Shown here piece after piece: positions 48,755 to 57,428 of a stretch of 64,000 nt of DNA; position 1 is the first letter of the stretch; the number at the start of each line of letters is the position of its first letter. Both the position numbers and the translations under genes were made by a program. Origin of the DNA: Pseudonocardia oceani (GTDB taxonomy: Bacteria; Actinomycetota; Actinomycetes; Mycobacteriales; Pseudonocardiaceae); contig NZ_JADQDF010000001.1 in NCBI RefSeq assembly GCF_019263585.2, forward strand, positions 2,046,001 to 2,110,000. The letters are read 5' to 3'. The notes under the pieces were generated by a model, which ran no database searches, was not told where the DNA came from, and saw only the letters and a list, made by a program, of their open reading frames with translations.

Positions 48755-49487
48755 CCGCTACGGCGCCAACCGCACCGGGTCGTGAGGCGGGCGCCGAAGG
48801 ACAGGTCGGCGCCGTCGGTGACCGTCGCGTTGATCCCGGTGATGTCGACGAGCACGGGGCTGCCGGCGGCCAGGGTCGTGCCGGCGAGCTCCACCTCCTC
48901 GGTGGTGAAGTGCCACAGGCTCAGCGGCGCCGGCGGGTGGCGGCGCAGGACGTCGCGGACGAGGTCGTCGGCGGGCACCTCGCGGCCGCTGCCGTCGAGC
49001 GCGTCGGCGAGCAGGAAGCCCGCGGCCGGGTCGGTGGTGAGCTGACCGGCGAACAGCAATGTGAAGACCAGATAGTGCAGCGTGCCGGTCGGGGTGCCGT
49101 CGGGTACGGCGTCGCGCAGGTCCGCGGCCAGGCCGGTCCGGCCCGGCGCCAGCGCCGACGCCGCGAGCTCGCCGTAGGTGGCCATCGCGCGTCCGGTGGC
49201 GGCCGGGTCGCCGCTCAGGACGCCCCGGCAGGCCCCGGCCGCGCGGTCGATCTCGTCGAGCGGGACGCCGAGCAGCTCGCACAGGACCGTGAGCGGGTAG
49301 CGGGTGGTGAGGTCCGCCGCAAGGTCGACGACGGGCTCCCGCGCCGCGTCGTCGAGCAGGGCGCGGGCGATCTCGCGCACGCGCGGGGCGAACGCGGGAT
49401 CCTTGCCGATGCGCGGGCCGACGAGCACCGCGCGGGCCAGCTCGTGGGCGGTGACGACGTACGCGGGCCCGCCGGGAGTGTGGCTGT
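48745..49487 (-). pseudogene. Cytochrome P450 remnant lacking N-terminus and haem loop
   Basis: A frame with P450 middle parts: TPGGPAYVVTAHELARAVLV, GPRIGKDPAFAP, RYPLTVLCELLGVPLDEIDR, the I-helix as LLFAGQLTTDPAAGF, a weakened K-helix (RDVLRRHPPAPLSLWHF) and ELAGTTLAAGSPVLVDITGI. The first ~50 residues are replaced by unrelated sequence, and the C-terminus stops at LSFGARLTTRCGW, where FGxGxHxCxG and the last ~60 residues should be. It overlaps the 3' end of yajQ by 10 bp. Not functional. Confidence 0.75.
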
Positions 49488-49500
49488 CAACAGGGGCAGG

Positions 49501-49620
49501 GTGGACGAGCGCGAGCAGCTGGCGACGGAGGTCGTCGGGGCGCTGACCGGCTGGACCGTGGCCGTCGTGCAGTTCAACGGGATGGTCGCCGCACGCCTGC
49601 AGGTGGCCGGAACGGGTCGA
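49501..49620 (+). pseudogene. 5' fragment of an unidentified gene
   Basis: About 38 codons with strong GC bias at third positions, starting GTG 49501 with AGGGGCAGG before it: VDEREQLATEVVGALTGWTV, AVVQFNGMVAARLQVAG. After ~49615 the frame loses coding character as it enters the hydrolase gene on the other strand. It probably is the surviving N-terminus of a gene cut by a deletion that joined it to the hydrolase end. Family not recognised. Confidence 0.3.
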
Positions 49621-50326
49621 GCAGCGCCGCGACCACCGACGGCGCCTCGACGTGCGCGTTGTGCCCCAGACCCGGCAGGTCGACGGGGTCGGGCACGAGC
49701 TCGCGCAGGAGCGCGGTGCCGACCATCCGGTCGTGCTCACCGCGGACCAGCCGCACCGGCACGCGGGCGCCGGCGACCAGAGCCGTCATCTCCGGGTCGC
49801 CGACGCCGAACGCGCGCACGTCGAGCGCCGCGCGCCACCGCCCGTCCTCCTCCACCACGCCGGCGTCGACGTCACCCGGTTCGACCAGCCCGGTGAGCCC
49901 GGCCAGGCGCAGGTGCCGCTCGACCGCCTCCTCGCGGGTGTCGAACAGCGCCGGCCCACGGGCGGCGAGCGCGGCGCCACGGGCGAGCTCGTCGGACGTC
50001 CACTCGACCTTGATGCCCAGCCCCACCACGGCCCGGACGCCCGGCCGGTTCGCCAGGTGCAGACCGACGACGCCGCCGAAGGAGTGCCCGAGCACGAGCG
50101 TGCCCGCCGGGTCGACCAGACCGGCGACGGCGTCGGCCACCGCCGCGAAGGTGTAAGCGGGCAACGGGGGCGAGCCGCCGTGGCCGGGGAGGTCGGGCGC
50201 CACGCACACCAGGGGGTCGAGCGAGGCGGCGACGCCCTCCCACACGTCGGACGTGGCGCCGAGCCCGTGCAGCAGCAGCACGGTGGGCGCACCGCTGCCC
50301 CGGCGCCGGACCCGCAGCCCGCTCAC
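49574..50326 (-). CDS. Alpha/beta-hydrolase
   Basis: 250 aa from GTG 50326. Oxyanion LLLHGLGATSDVWEGVAA, nucleophile LVLGHSFGGVVGLHLA (GHSFGG), Asp in VRLVRGEHDRMVG, His in LPGLGHNAHVEAPSVVAALL. A complete Ser-Asp-His triad. The C-terminal few residues (PPAGVRRPSR) run past the usual end into DNA that looks like a gene fragment of the other strand. Its start overlaps the AraC-type regulator stop, so it is likely regulated by it. Confidence 0.88.
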   Translation of the reverse strand: MSGLRVRRRGSGAPTVLLLHGLGATSDVWEGVAASLDPLVCVAPDLPGHGGSPPLPAYTFAAVADAVAGLVDPAGTLVLGHSFGGVVGLHLANRPGVRAVVGLGIKVEWTSDELARGAALAARGPALFDTREEAVERHLRLAGLTGLVEPGDVDAGVVEEDGRWRAALDVRAFGVGDPEMTALVAGARVPVRLVRGEHDRMVGTALLRELVPDPVDLPGLGHNAHVEAPSVVAALLDPFRPPAGVRRPSR

Positions 50327-51144
50327 GCGCTCACCGGCGCTTCCCGGCGGCGGCAGGCCGCGGCGTAGGCCAGCGGCGGCATGCCGATGGCGTCGGTGAA
50401 GTCGCGGATGAAGTGCGACTGATCGTAGTAGCCCAGCTCCGCGGCGATCTCGGCCCACGGCCGGTGCTGCTCGGCGGCCAGCGCCGCGGCGGCCTCGTGC
50501 AGCCGGTAGCGGCGCAGCACCCACTTCGGGCTGACGCCGACGTAGCGCCGGAACAGCCGCTGCAGCGTGCGCGGGGCGAGGTCGAACCGGTCGGTGACGT
50601 CGTCGACGCGGGTGATCGTGCGGTCGCGCAGCAGCGCGGCGACGATCCGCCCGACGAGCTCGACCTGCGGGTCGTCGTCGGGCCACCGCTCCCTCAGGAA
50701 CGCCTCGACGTGCCCGACGAGCGCGTCGACGGGGCCCGTCATCCGGGCGGCGAGCGCGTCGGCCGCCGGGCCCCAGAGCGCCGACGCCGGCACTGCCGTG
50801 CCCGTGAGGTCGCCGACCGGGCGGCCCAGGAACGGCAGGAAGGCCCCCGGCCGGAACTTGACGCCGAACACCCGGCCGGTGCCGTGGTAGGCGTAGGTGA
50901 AGCGGCCGAGCCCGACCCCGGAGACGGCGAGGCGCCCCTCGTCGAGCACCAGGTTGACGCAGGGGTGCGGCAGCAGCGTGACCGAGGCCTCGCGCCCGGG
51001 CGGCAGCTCCCACGTGACGACCCAGTGCCGCTCGACGAGCGCGGCGAGGTCGGGGGCGGGCGGGAGGCGCTCGAGCGTGAAGTCGACGTCGCGGACCCCG
51101 AGCACGCCGTGCTCGCTCGTCGTCGACAGGTCCGTGTCGGCCAT
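50323..51144 (-). CDS. AraC-family regulator (DUF6597-type sensor + HTH)
   Basis: 273 aa. The N-terminal sensor half has VERHWVVTWELPPGREASVT, LLPHPCVNLVLDEGRLAVSG and VFGVKFRPGAFLPFLGRPVG; the C-terminal AraC HTH has FDLAPRTLQRLFRRYVGVSP, KWVLRRYRLHEAAAALA and ELGYYDQSHFIRDFTDAIGM. Coupled to the hydrolase by GTGA; divergent from the TIGR03086-like gene (36 bp). Confidence 0.92.
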   Translation of the reverse strand: MADTDLSTTSEHGVLGVRDVDFTLERLPPAPDLAALVERHWVVTWELPPGREASVTLLPHPCVNLVLDEGRLAVSGVGLGRFTYAYHGTGRVFGVKFRPGAFLPFLGRPVGDLTGTAVPASALWGPAADALAARMTGPVDALVGHVEAFLRERWPDDDPQVELVGRIVAALLRDRTITRVDDVTDRFDLAPRTLQRLFRRYVGVSPKWVLRRYRLHEAAAALAAEQHRPWAEIAAELGYYDQSHFIRDFTDAIGMPPLAYAAACRRREAPVSA

Positions 51145-51180
51145 GCCGACAGGATGCCCGCCAGCACCGACAATCACCGC

Positions 51181-51741
51181 ATGGACGTTCGCGAGATCTA
51201 CGCCAGGTGCAGCGCCGGGTTCACCGAGCGCGTGCGCACGATCGACCGCGCGTGGGACGCGCCCACCCCGCTGCCGGGCTGGGACGTCCGGACGCTGGTC
51301 CACCACCTCGTGCACGAGGAGGTCTGGACCCCGCCGCTGCTGGGCGGCGCGACGATCGAGGAGGTCGGCGACCGGTTCGACGGCGACCTGCTGGGACCGG
51401 ACCCCGTCGTCACCCTCGAGGAGGCGGCGGCCGCGGCGCTGGCCGCCGTGCGGGCCGACGGCGTGCTGGAGCGCACCGTGCACCTGTCGTTCGGCGACCG
51501 CCCCGGCCGCGAGTACGTCCTGCAGCTCTCCGCCGACCACCTGGTGCACACCTGGGACCTCGCCCGCGCCCTGGGCGCCGACGAGCGGCTCGACCCGGAG
51601 GTGTGCGCCGCGGTGCTCGACTGGTTCCGCGTCGACACCGAGGCGCTCTACCAGCGGATCGGCGAGATCGGGCCGCGGGTCGAGGTGCCCGGCGGCGACG
51701 CGCAGGCGGAGCTCCTGGGGCGGTTCGGGCGCACCCCGTAG
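51181..51741 (+). CDS. TIGR03086-type DinB-like/maleylpyruvate isomerase family protein
   Basis: 186 aa. Metal-binding DinB layout: TPLPGWDVRTLVHHLVHEEV with His, then LQLSADHLVHTWDLARALGA with the second His pair, and CAAVLDWFRVDTEALYQRIG. Families of this type include mycothiol-dependent enzymes. Substrate unknown. The ATG is 36 bp from the AraC start; the gene may be regulated by it. Confidence 0.82.
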   Translation: MDVREIYARCSAGFTERVRTIDRAWDAPTPLPGWDVRTLVHHLVHEEVWTPPLLGGATIEEVGDRFDGDLLGPDPVVTLEEAAAAALAAVRADGVLERTVHLSFGDRPGREYVLQLSADHLVHTWDLARALGADERLDPEVCAAVLDWFRVDTEALYQRIGEIGPRVEVPGGDAQAELLGRFGRTP

Positions 51742-51745
51742 CAGC

Positions 51746-52597
51746 TCAGTGCCGGTGCAGGCCCATCTGCTCCAGCCGGCGGATGCGGTCCTCCATCGGC
51801 GGGTGCGTGGCGAACAGCCGCGCCATGTGCTCACCGGCCCGGAACGGGTTGGCGATCATCAGGTGCGACTGCGCGGTGAGCTGCGGGTCGGGCGGCAGCG
51901 GCGCGAGCTGGGTGCCGGCGGCGAGCTTGCGCAGGGCGGAGGCGAGTGCGAGAGGGTCGCCGGTGAGCGCGGCGCCGCTCGCATCGGCCTGGTACTCCCG
52001 CGACCGGCTCACCGCCATCTGCACCAGGCCGGCGGCGACCGGGCCGAGCAGCGCGATCAGCAGGAGCGCGACCGGGTTGGGCCGGTCGTCGTCGGCGCCG
52101 CCGAACAGGCCCGAGAACATGGCCATGTTGGCCAGGAAGCCGACGGCCGTGGCGAGCGCGCCCGCGACCGAGGAGATGAGGATGTCGCGGTTGTGGACGT
52201 GGGAGAGCTCGTGGGCCAGCACGGCGCGCAGCTCGCGCTCGTCGAGCATCTCCAGCAGCCCGGTCGTGGCGCACACGGCGGCGTGGCGCGGGTCGCGCCC
52301 GGTCGCGAACGCGTTGGGCGCCGCGGTCGGGGAGATGTAGAGGCGCGGCATCGGCTGGCGGGCGGCGCGGGAGAGCTCGCGCACGATGCGGTACATCGCC
52401 GGGTGCTCCGGCTCGGTGACGGGCCGCGCGTGCATCGCCCGCAGCGCCAGCCGGTCCGACCTGAAGTACGCCCAGCCGTTGACCGCCAGCGCGGCCACCA
52501 CCGCGACGACCAGCCCGGTCCGTCCGAACAGCGACCCGACGAGCAGCAGGAGCCCGCTCATCCCGCCGAGCAGCAGCGCGGTCTTGAGGCCGTTCAT
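51746..52597 (-). CDS. htpX: Membrane zinc protease HtpX
   Basis: 283 aa. Two N-terminal membrane helices ([39 protein letters not shown]), then [20 protein letters not shown], the zinc site [18 protein letters not shown] (HExxH), another membrane pair, and the third ligand in [15 protein letters not shown]. It degrades misfolded membrane proteins. C-terminal [15 protein letters not shown] is typical. Confidence 0.95.
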   Translation of the reverse strand: MNGLKTALLLGGMSGLLLLVGSLFGRTGLVVAVVAALAVNGWAYFRSDRLALRAMHARPVTEPEHPAMYRIVRELSRAARQPMPRLYISPTAAPNAFATGRDPRHAAVCATTGLLEMLDERELRAVLAHELSHVHNRDILISSVAGALATAVGFLANMAMFSGLFGGADDDRPNPVALLLIALLGPVAAGLVQMAVSRSREYQADASGAALTGDPLALASALRKLAAGTQLAPLPPDPQLTAQSHLMIANPFRAGEHMARLFATHPPMEDRIRRLEQMGLHRH

Positions 52598-52705
52598 GAC
52601 GAGGTCCGTCCCTTCCGGTGTCGCTTGCCGTATCAACGAGCCACGACCGGGTGGTGTTCCGAAAGCGCTTGACCTCCACCCGCTGTCAGGTCGCACCCTC
52701 GGCGC

Positions 52706-53281
52706 GTGACCACGCTCGACACCGACGGCTACGTCGTCCTCGACTTCCTCCTCGACGCCGACCTCCTCGCCGCCGTGCGCGCCGCCATGACCGACGCCCT
52801 GCACCACGACGGCGCCCGCGGCCCCGGCGGCACCCTGCACGTGGACGACCTGTGCGGGCCCGCGGTGGAGGCCGTCTGGACCGCGCCGCGGCTCGTCGCG
52901 GCCGTGGAGCAGGTGCTGGGGCCGGACCCGGAGCGCGGCGCGCTGCACGTCCGCGCGCCGCACCCGGGCTTCGGCGCCCAGGCCCTGCACGCCGACTTCG
53001 CCGGCCCGCCGCCGCCCGAGCCGCAGGTGGCAGTGGCGATCGTCGCGCTCGTCGACGTCACCGAGGACGGGGGCGCGACCCGCCTCGTGCCCGGCACGCA
53101 CCGCTGGAACCGCACCGCGCCGGGGAACACGGTCGACCGCACCTGGCCCGGCGAGGTGCGGGTGGCGCTGCCCGCGGGGTCGGCCGTGGTGCTCGACGGG
53201 CACCTGTGGCACTCGGGCACCCGCAACCGTTCCGACCGCCGCCGTGACGCCCTGCAGGTCACGTTCCGGCGGCGCGGGTGA
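52706..53281 (+). CDS. Phytanoyl-CoA dioxygenase (PhyH)-family protein
   Basis: 191 aa. [20 protein letters not shown] at the start, the iron-binding LHADFAG (HxD), [20 protein letters not shown] and the distal His/Arg in [20 protein letters not shown]. Fe(II)/2-oxoglutarate oxygenase, shorter than most PhyH enzymes. Its stop overlaps the DUF5946 start. Confidence 0.88.
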   Translation: MTTLDTDGYVVLDFLLDADLLAAVRAAMTDALHHDGARGPGGTLHVDDLCGPAVEAVWTAPRLVAAVEQVLGPDPERGALHVRAPHPGFGAQALHADFAGPPPPEPQVAVAIVALVDVTEDGGATRLVPGTHRWNRTAPGNTVDRTWPGEVRVALPAGSAVVLDGHLWHSGTRNRSDRRRDALQVTFRRRG

Positions 53282-53694
53282 GCCCCGGCGCGGCGTCCGA
53301 CCCGGCCTTCGACCCGGCTTTCGGCACCGTGCTCGCCCGCGAGTTCGAGGACCCCGCGTACTTCGCGGTCCACCAGCTCACCGTGGCCGCCTACCGGCTC
53401 GACCACGCCGACGGCGGGAGCGACCACACCGTGGCCGCGCTGCTGTCGGTCCTGCGCGGCTGCCTCGACGACGGGCTCGAGGGCGCCCGGCTGCGCGCGC
53501 ACGTCCGCCGCACCTCCGAGCAGCTGCGCGCGCACCCGCCGGGGCCCGTCCGGCGGGTGGGGCGCCCGCCCGGCACCGGGATCGCCGACGTCGCCCGCGC
53601 CCGTGACGCCGACGAGCACTGCGCGGTCGTGCGGCGGTGGGCGGCGGAGGTGTGGGAGGCCTGGCGCCCGGTCGCGGACGAGCTGGGCGTGTGA
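53278..53694 (+). CDS. DUF5946-family protein
   Basis: 138 aa, GTG start overlapping the PhyH stop. Reads [58 protein letters not shown]. The HQLTVxAY stretch is the DUF5946 signature; the usual CPGCGA zinc ribbon at the N-terminus is missing here. Unknown function; coupling with PhyH suggests a shared process. Confidence 0.7.
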   Translation: MSPGAASDPAFDPAFGTVLAREFEDPAYFAVHQLTVAAYRLDHADGGSDHTVAALLSVLRGCLDDGLEGARLRAHVRRTSEQLRAHPPGPVRRVGRPPGTGIADVARARDADEHCAVVRRWAAEVWEAWRPVADELGV

Positions 53695-53695
53695 C

Positions 53696-54709
53696 TCACC
53701 AGCCCCGCAGGTCGACCGCCCAGGTGTCGAGCACCTCGGGGTCGGGGTCGTCCCCCCGCACCAGGTGCATCCGCTCGTGCAGCGTGACGGTCGGGTCGAC
53801 GTGCGCGGGCACGACCCGCACCCGGTCGCCCACGCGCAGCGGCGCGTCGGGCGCGAACGTGAGGTGCTCGTCGGAGCAGAACCACACCTGCGCACCCGGC
53901 ACGACCGGGTTGCCGTGGTCCATGCCCAGCGCCTTGAGCCCGACGTCGGCGACGGCCCACCCGGGCACCTCCCCCGCCGGCGCCGTCACCGAGATCACCG
54001 TGCCCAGCACCGTCAGCGCCTGGCGGAACGGCAGCCCGGCCGCGGTGTAGGCGGTGTCCATCAGCGCGTAGGAGCCGGCCTGCACCTCGGTGACCCAGGT
54101 GTTCAGCGCGTACGTGCCGGTGCCGCCGCCGGAGACCAGCTCACCGCCGACGTCGGCGTGCGCGGCGAGCAGGCGCCCCATGCACTCCTCGGTGAGACGG
54201 GCGCGCTCGGCGACGTCGCCGAGCATCATGAGGTGGCCCTCGTAGCCCATGACGCCGCGAACGGTGAGCCCGGCGGCACGGGCGCGGTCGGCCAGCCGGC
54301 CGGCCCGGTCGGGCGCGATGCCGCAGCGGGGCAGCCCGACGTTGACGTCGACGAGCACCTCCCGCACCCCGCCCGCGACGGCCGCCGCGAGCGTCTCCTC
54401 GGAGTCGACCGCGAGCGTCACGCGCGCGTCGAGGGCGCCGAGGCGCCGGGCGTCGAGGACCTCGTTGGCCAGCAGCAGGTCCTCCCCCAGCCCGGCAGCG
54501 GCCATGCCCTCCACCTCGCGGACCGTCGCGCAGGTGAAGCCGGCATGGCCGACCCCGGTCTGCCGGCGGGCCAGCTCGGTCGTCTTGTGCGCCTTGACGT
54601 GCGGGCGCAGGCGCGGGCCGGGCAGGGCCGCAGCCATGTCGGCCAGGTTGGCGTCCAGCGCGTCGACGTCGACGAGCAGCGCCGGGGTGGTCAGGTCCGA
54701 GACCCTCAT
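53696..54709 (-). CDS. D-threonine aldolase-like PLP enzyme (alanine-racemase N-domain)
   Basis: 337 aa, fold type III. The PLP lysine is in RPHVKAHKTTELARRQTGVG; LVDVNVGLPRCGIAPDRAGR and SGGGTGTYALNTWVTEVQAG bind the cofactor phosphate. The metal site is PAHVDPTVTLHERMHLV: His-x-Asp, as in Mn-dependent D-threonine aldolase, where D-serine dehydratases have His-x-Cys with zinc. Cleavage of a D-3-hydroxy amino acid is therefore more likely than dehydration (inference). It overlaps the upstream oxidase stop (ATGA). Confidence 0.85.
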   Translation of the reverse strand: MRVSDLTTPALLVDVDALDANLADMAAALPGPRLRPHVKAHKTTELARRQTGVGHAGFTCATVREVEGMAAAGLGEDLLLANEVLDARRLGALDARVTLAVDSEETLAAAVAGGVREVLVDVNVGLPRCGIAPDRAGRLADRARAAGLTVRGVMGYEGHLMMLGDVAERARLTEECMGRLLAAHADVGGELVSGGGTGTYALNTWVTEVQAGSYALMDTAYTAAGLPFRQALTVLGTVISVTAPAGEVPGWAVADVGLKALGMDHGNPVVPGAQVWFCSDEHLTFAPDAPLRVGDRVRVVPAHVDPTVTLHERMHLVRGDDPDPEVLDTWAVDLRGW

Positions 54710-55989
54710 CCGAGTACCCGCTCCAGGTAGGCGTTGGTGAACCGGCGTGCCGGGTCGAGGCGCTCGCGCAGGGCGGTGAACGCGTCGAACCCCGGGTAGG
54801 ACGGGCGCAGGTCGGCCGCCGTGCGCGTGTGCAGCTTGCCCCAGTGCGGGCGCCCGTCCAGCCCGCGCAGCACCTGCTCGACCGCCCCGAAGTACGCCTC
54901 GTGCGGCTGCCCGCGGTGCACGTGCACGGCGAGGTAGGCGCTGTCGCGGCCGTGCGCGGTGGACAGCGGCACGTCGTCGGCGGCGGCGACGCGCACCTCC
55001 ACCGGGAACAGCACGTCGCGGGCGTGGCGGGCGGCCGCGGCGCGCAGCCCGTCGAACGCCTCGCCCAGCGCCTCGCGCGGCACCGCGTACTCCATCTCCA
55101 GGAACCGCACGCGGCGCGGGGTGGTGAACACGCGGTAGGAGCGGTCGACGTACCCGGCGGACGCCATCCGCGCGGCGACGAACCGGTTGAGCCGGGGCAC
55201 CAGCGACGGCGCGGCGCGCCCGATCCGCCCGACCGCACCGAACCCCGCGTTGCCCAGGAGCTCGTCGCCGACCCACTCCGCCACCCGGCCGCGCCGCGGG
55301 GACTCCGCGTCCGTGCGGTGGTTGCGCTTCGTCGCGGCCACGTCGGTGTGCGGGAACCAGTAGAACTCGACGTGGTCGGCGGAGGTCATGAGCCCGTCGA
55401 GGTCGGTGAGCACGGCGGCCAGCGGCACCGCCACCTCGACGGCGTGCAGCCGGAACGCGGGCACCGTCGCGAGTGTGACGCCGACCAGCACGCCGAGCGC
55501 CCCCAGCCCGACCCGCGCAGCGGAGAACACGTCGGGGTGCGCCGACGGCGAGCAGTGCAGCAGCGACCCGTCGGCGGTGACCAGGTCGAGGGCCCGGACC
55601 TGCGCCGCGATCCCCCGGTGCGCCGCGCCCGTGCCGTGGGTGCCGGTGGAGATCGCGCCCGCGACGGTCTGGGCGTCGATGTCGCCGAGGTTGGGCAGCG
55701 CCCGCCCGTGCTCCCACAGCAGCGCGTTGAGGCGGTGCAGCGCCAGACCGGCGGGCACCGTGACCAGGTCGTCGTCGAACCGCACGGCCGCCGGGTCCGC
55801 GGGCGCCACGAGGGCGACGCCGTCGGGCACGCCGATGCCGGTGAACGAGTGCCCGGAGCCGACGGCCTTGACCCGCAGCCCGTCGCGCTCCGCGGCTCGC
55901 ACCGCCTCCACGACGTCATCCGCGTCGCGCGCGACCACCGTGCGGACGGGCTCCGTGCGCTGGTTGCCCGCCCAGTTCCGCCAGGCCAC
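54706..55989 (-). CDS. Sugar-lactone oxidase (D-arabinono/L-gulonolactone oxidase family)
   Basis: 427 aa from GTG 55989. FAD domain with VKAVGSGHSFTGIGVPDGVA and STGTHGTGAAHRGIAAQVRA; C-terminal ALO domain with VEFYWFPHTDVAATKRNHRT, RPHWGKLHTRTAADLRPSYP (HWGK motif) and LDPARRFTNAYLERVLG. Oxidises a sugar alcohol or lactone with oxygen. Middle gene of a three-gene operon with a thioesterase and the D-threonine-aldolase-like enzyme. Confidence 0.92.
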   Translation of the reverse strand: MAWRNWAGNQRTEPVRTVVARDADDVVEAVRAAERDGLRVKAVGSGHSFTGIGVPDGVALVAPADPAAVRFDDDLVTVPAGLALHRLNALLWEHGRALPNLGDIDAQTVAGAISTGTHGTGAAHRGIAAQVRALDLVTADGSLLHCSPSAHPDVFSAARVGLGALGVLVGVTLATVPAFRLHAVEVAVPLAAVLTDLDGLMTSADHVEFYWFPHTDVAATKRNHRTDAESPRRGRVAEWVGDELLGNAGFGAVGRIGRAAPSLVPRLNRFVAARMASAGYVDRSYRVFTTPRRVRFLEMEYAVPREALGEAFDGLRAAAARHARDVLFPVEVRVAAADDVPLSTAHGRDSAYLAVHVHRGQPHEAYFGAVEQVLRGLDGRPHWGKLHTRTAADLRPSYPGFDAFTALRERLDPARRFTNAYLERVLG

Positions 55990-55993
55990 GGCG

Positions 55994-56494
55994 CTAATGC
56001 GGAGCGCCGTGCGTGGTGAAGTGCTCCATGGGCACCGTGACGAACAGCGCCGTCGCCTCGACCGCGACCGGCCCGTCCGGGGAGTCGAGCCGGCCCACGC
56101 CCGAGCACCACACCTTGCGGCCCTCGCGCGCGTCGATCCGGGTGCGCAGGTGCAGCACCGACCCCACGGGCACGGGGCGGCGGAACCGCGTCTGCAGCTC
56201 GGCGGTGACCGAGGGCTCGCGGTGGTGCACGGCGAGCGCCCCGAGGGCCTCGTCGAAGGCGGCCGCGATCACGCCGCCGTGCGCGATCCCCGGCGCGCCC
56301 TGGTGGTGGCGCTGCACGGCGAACGTGCTGGTCATCGTGACGTCGTCGCCGACGGTCTGCCGCAGCCGCAGGCCGCCCTCGAGCTCGCCGCAGCCGAAGC
56401 AGCCGCGGAAGTGGGGCGGCAGTTCGGTGCCGGGCGCGGGGGTGTCGGGGTGCGAGGCGGGACGGACGGCGCCGTCGGGCACGGACAGGGACAT
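55994..56494 (-). CDS. PaaI-type hot-dog thioesterase
   Basis: 166 aa. PHFRGCFGCGELEGGLRLRQ, QGAPGIAHGGVIAAAFDEAL (HGG with the catalytic Asp/Glu downstream), VTAELQTRFRRPVPVGSVLH. Hydrolyses acyl-CoA esters. The FGCG start is typical of mycobacterial members. Four bases separate it from the lactone oxidase gene; divergent from enoyl-CoA hydratase. Confidence 0.88.
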   Translation of the reverse strand: MSLSVPDGAVRPASHPDTPAPGTELPPHFRGCFGCGELEGGLRLRQTVGDDVTMTSTFAVQRHHQGAPGIAHGGVIAAAFDEALGALAVHHREPSVTAELQTRFRRPVPVGSVLHLRTRIDAREGRKVWCSGVGRLDSPDGPVAVEATALFVTVPMEHFTTHGAPH

Positions 56495-56532
56495 GTACCG
56501 GACGGTAGCCGCCGCTGGTGCAGGATGCCCCC

Positions 56533-57300
56533 ATGGCCGACATCACCAGTTCCGAGATCCGGGTCCTGCGCACCACGACCGACGGCGTCGCGGTCCTCAC
56601 CCTCTCGCACCCGGCGCGGCGCAACGCGATGAACCTGGAGCTGTCCGGGCTGCTCGCCGACGCGATCGCCGCGGCCGTGGCCGACCCGGAGGTCGGCGCG
56701 GTCGTCGTCACCGGCGAGGACCCCGGCTTCTGCGCGGGAGGCGACCTCGCCGAGCTCGCGACGGCCGACCCCGCGACCCTGCGCCGCGTCTACGGCGGCT
56801 TCCTCGCGCTCGCCGAGTGCCCGCTGCCCACGATCGCCGCCGTCAACGGCGCCGCGGTCGGGGCCGGCCTCAACCTGGCGCTCGCCGCCGACGTCCGCCT
56901 CGCCGGGCCGAAGGCGAAGTTCGACGCCCGGTTCCTGCCGCTGGGGCTGCACCCCGGCGGCGGCTACACGTGGATGGCGCACCGCGTCCTGGGCGCGCAG
57001 GGGGCGGCGGCGCTGACGCTGTTCGGCGAGGTCGTCGACGCCGAGGAGGCGCAGCGGATCGGGCTCGTCCACCGCACCGTCGACGACGTGGTGGGCGCGG
57101 CCGTCGAGATGGCCGCCCGCGCGGCCGCCACCCCGCGCGACCTCACGCTGGCCACCAAGGCCACCCTGCGGCTGACGGCGTCGATGGCCTCGCAGCTCGA
57201 TGCGCTGGAGGTCGAGGTGCGCGCGCAGGCCGAGTCGGTGCACTCCGAGGAGTTCCGCACCCGGCTCGCCGCGCTGCAGGCGAAGATCAGCCGTTCCTGA
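56533..57300 (+). CDS. Enoyl-CoA hydratase/isomerase
   Basis: 255 aa. Crotonase fold: [40 protein letters not shown] (oxyanion hole), [40 protein letters not shown]. The residue after PGGG carries the position normally holding a catalytic Glu (LHPGGG rather than EPGGG), so hydratase activity is uncertain. Monocistronic. Confidence 0.88.
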   Translation: MADITSSEIRVLRTTTDGVAVLTLSHPARRNAMNLELSGLLADAIAAAVADPEVGAVVVTGEDPGFCAGGDLAELATADPATLRRVYGGFLALAECPLPTIAAVNGAAVGAGLNLALAADVRLAGPKAKFDARFLPLGLHPGGGYTWMAHRVLGAQGAAALTLFGEVVDAEEAQRIGLVHRTVDDVVGAAVEMAARAAATPRDLTLATKATLRLTASMASQLDALEVEVRAQAESVHSEEFRTRLAALQAKISRS

Positions 57301-57372
57301 GCGCGGCACACGGGCCTGACCATCGGGTGTGACATCGGGCAGGGTGCGGGGACACCGGGGCGAAACGAGAGC

Positions 57373-57378
57373 TAACCT
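57373..57378 (+). promoter_or_regulatory. -10 element upstream of korAB
   Basis: TAACCT about 50 bp before the korA ATG, within GAGAGCTAACCTCGCCC. A -35 is not clear. A leader of about 40 nt with GAACGAGGACAC precedes the start. Confidence 0.35.
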
Positions 57379-57428
57379 CGCCCTTGAGTACTCTCCGCAC
57401 CCGTCCGGAACGAGGACACCACCTACCC

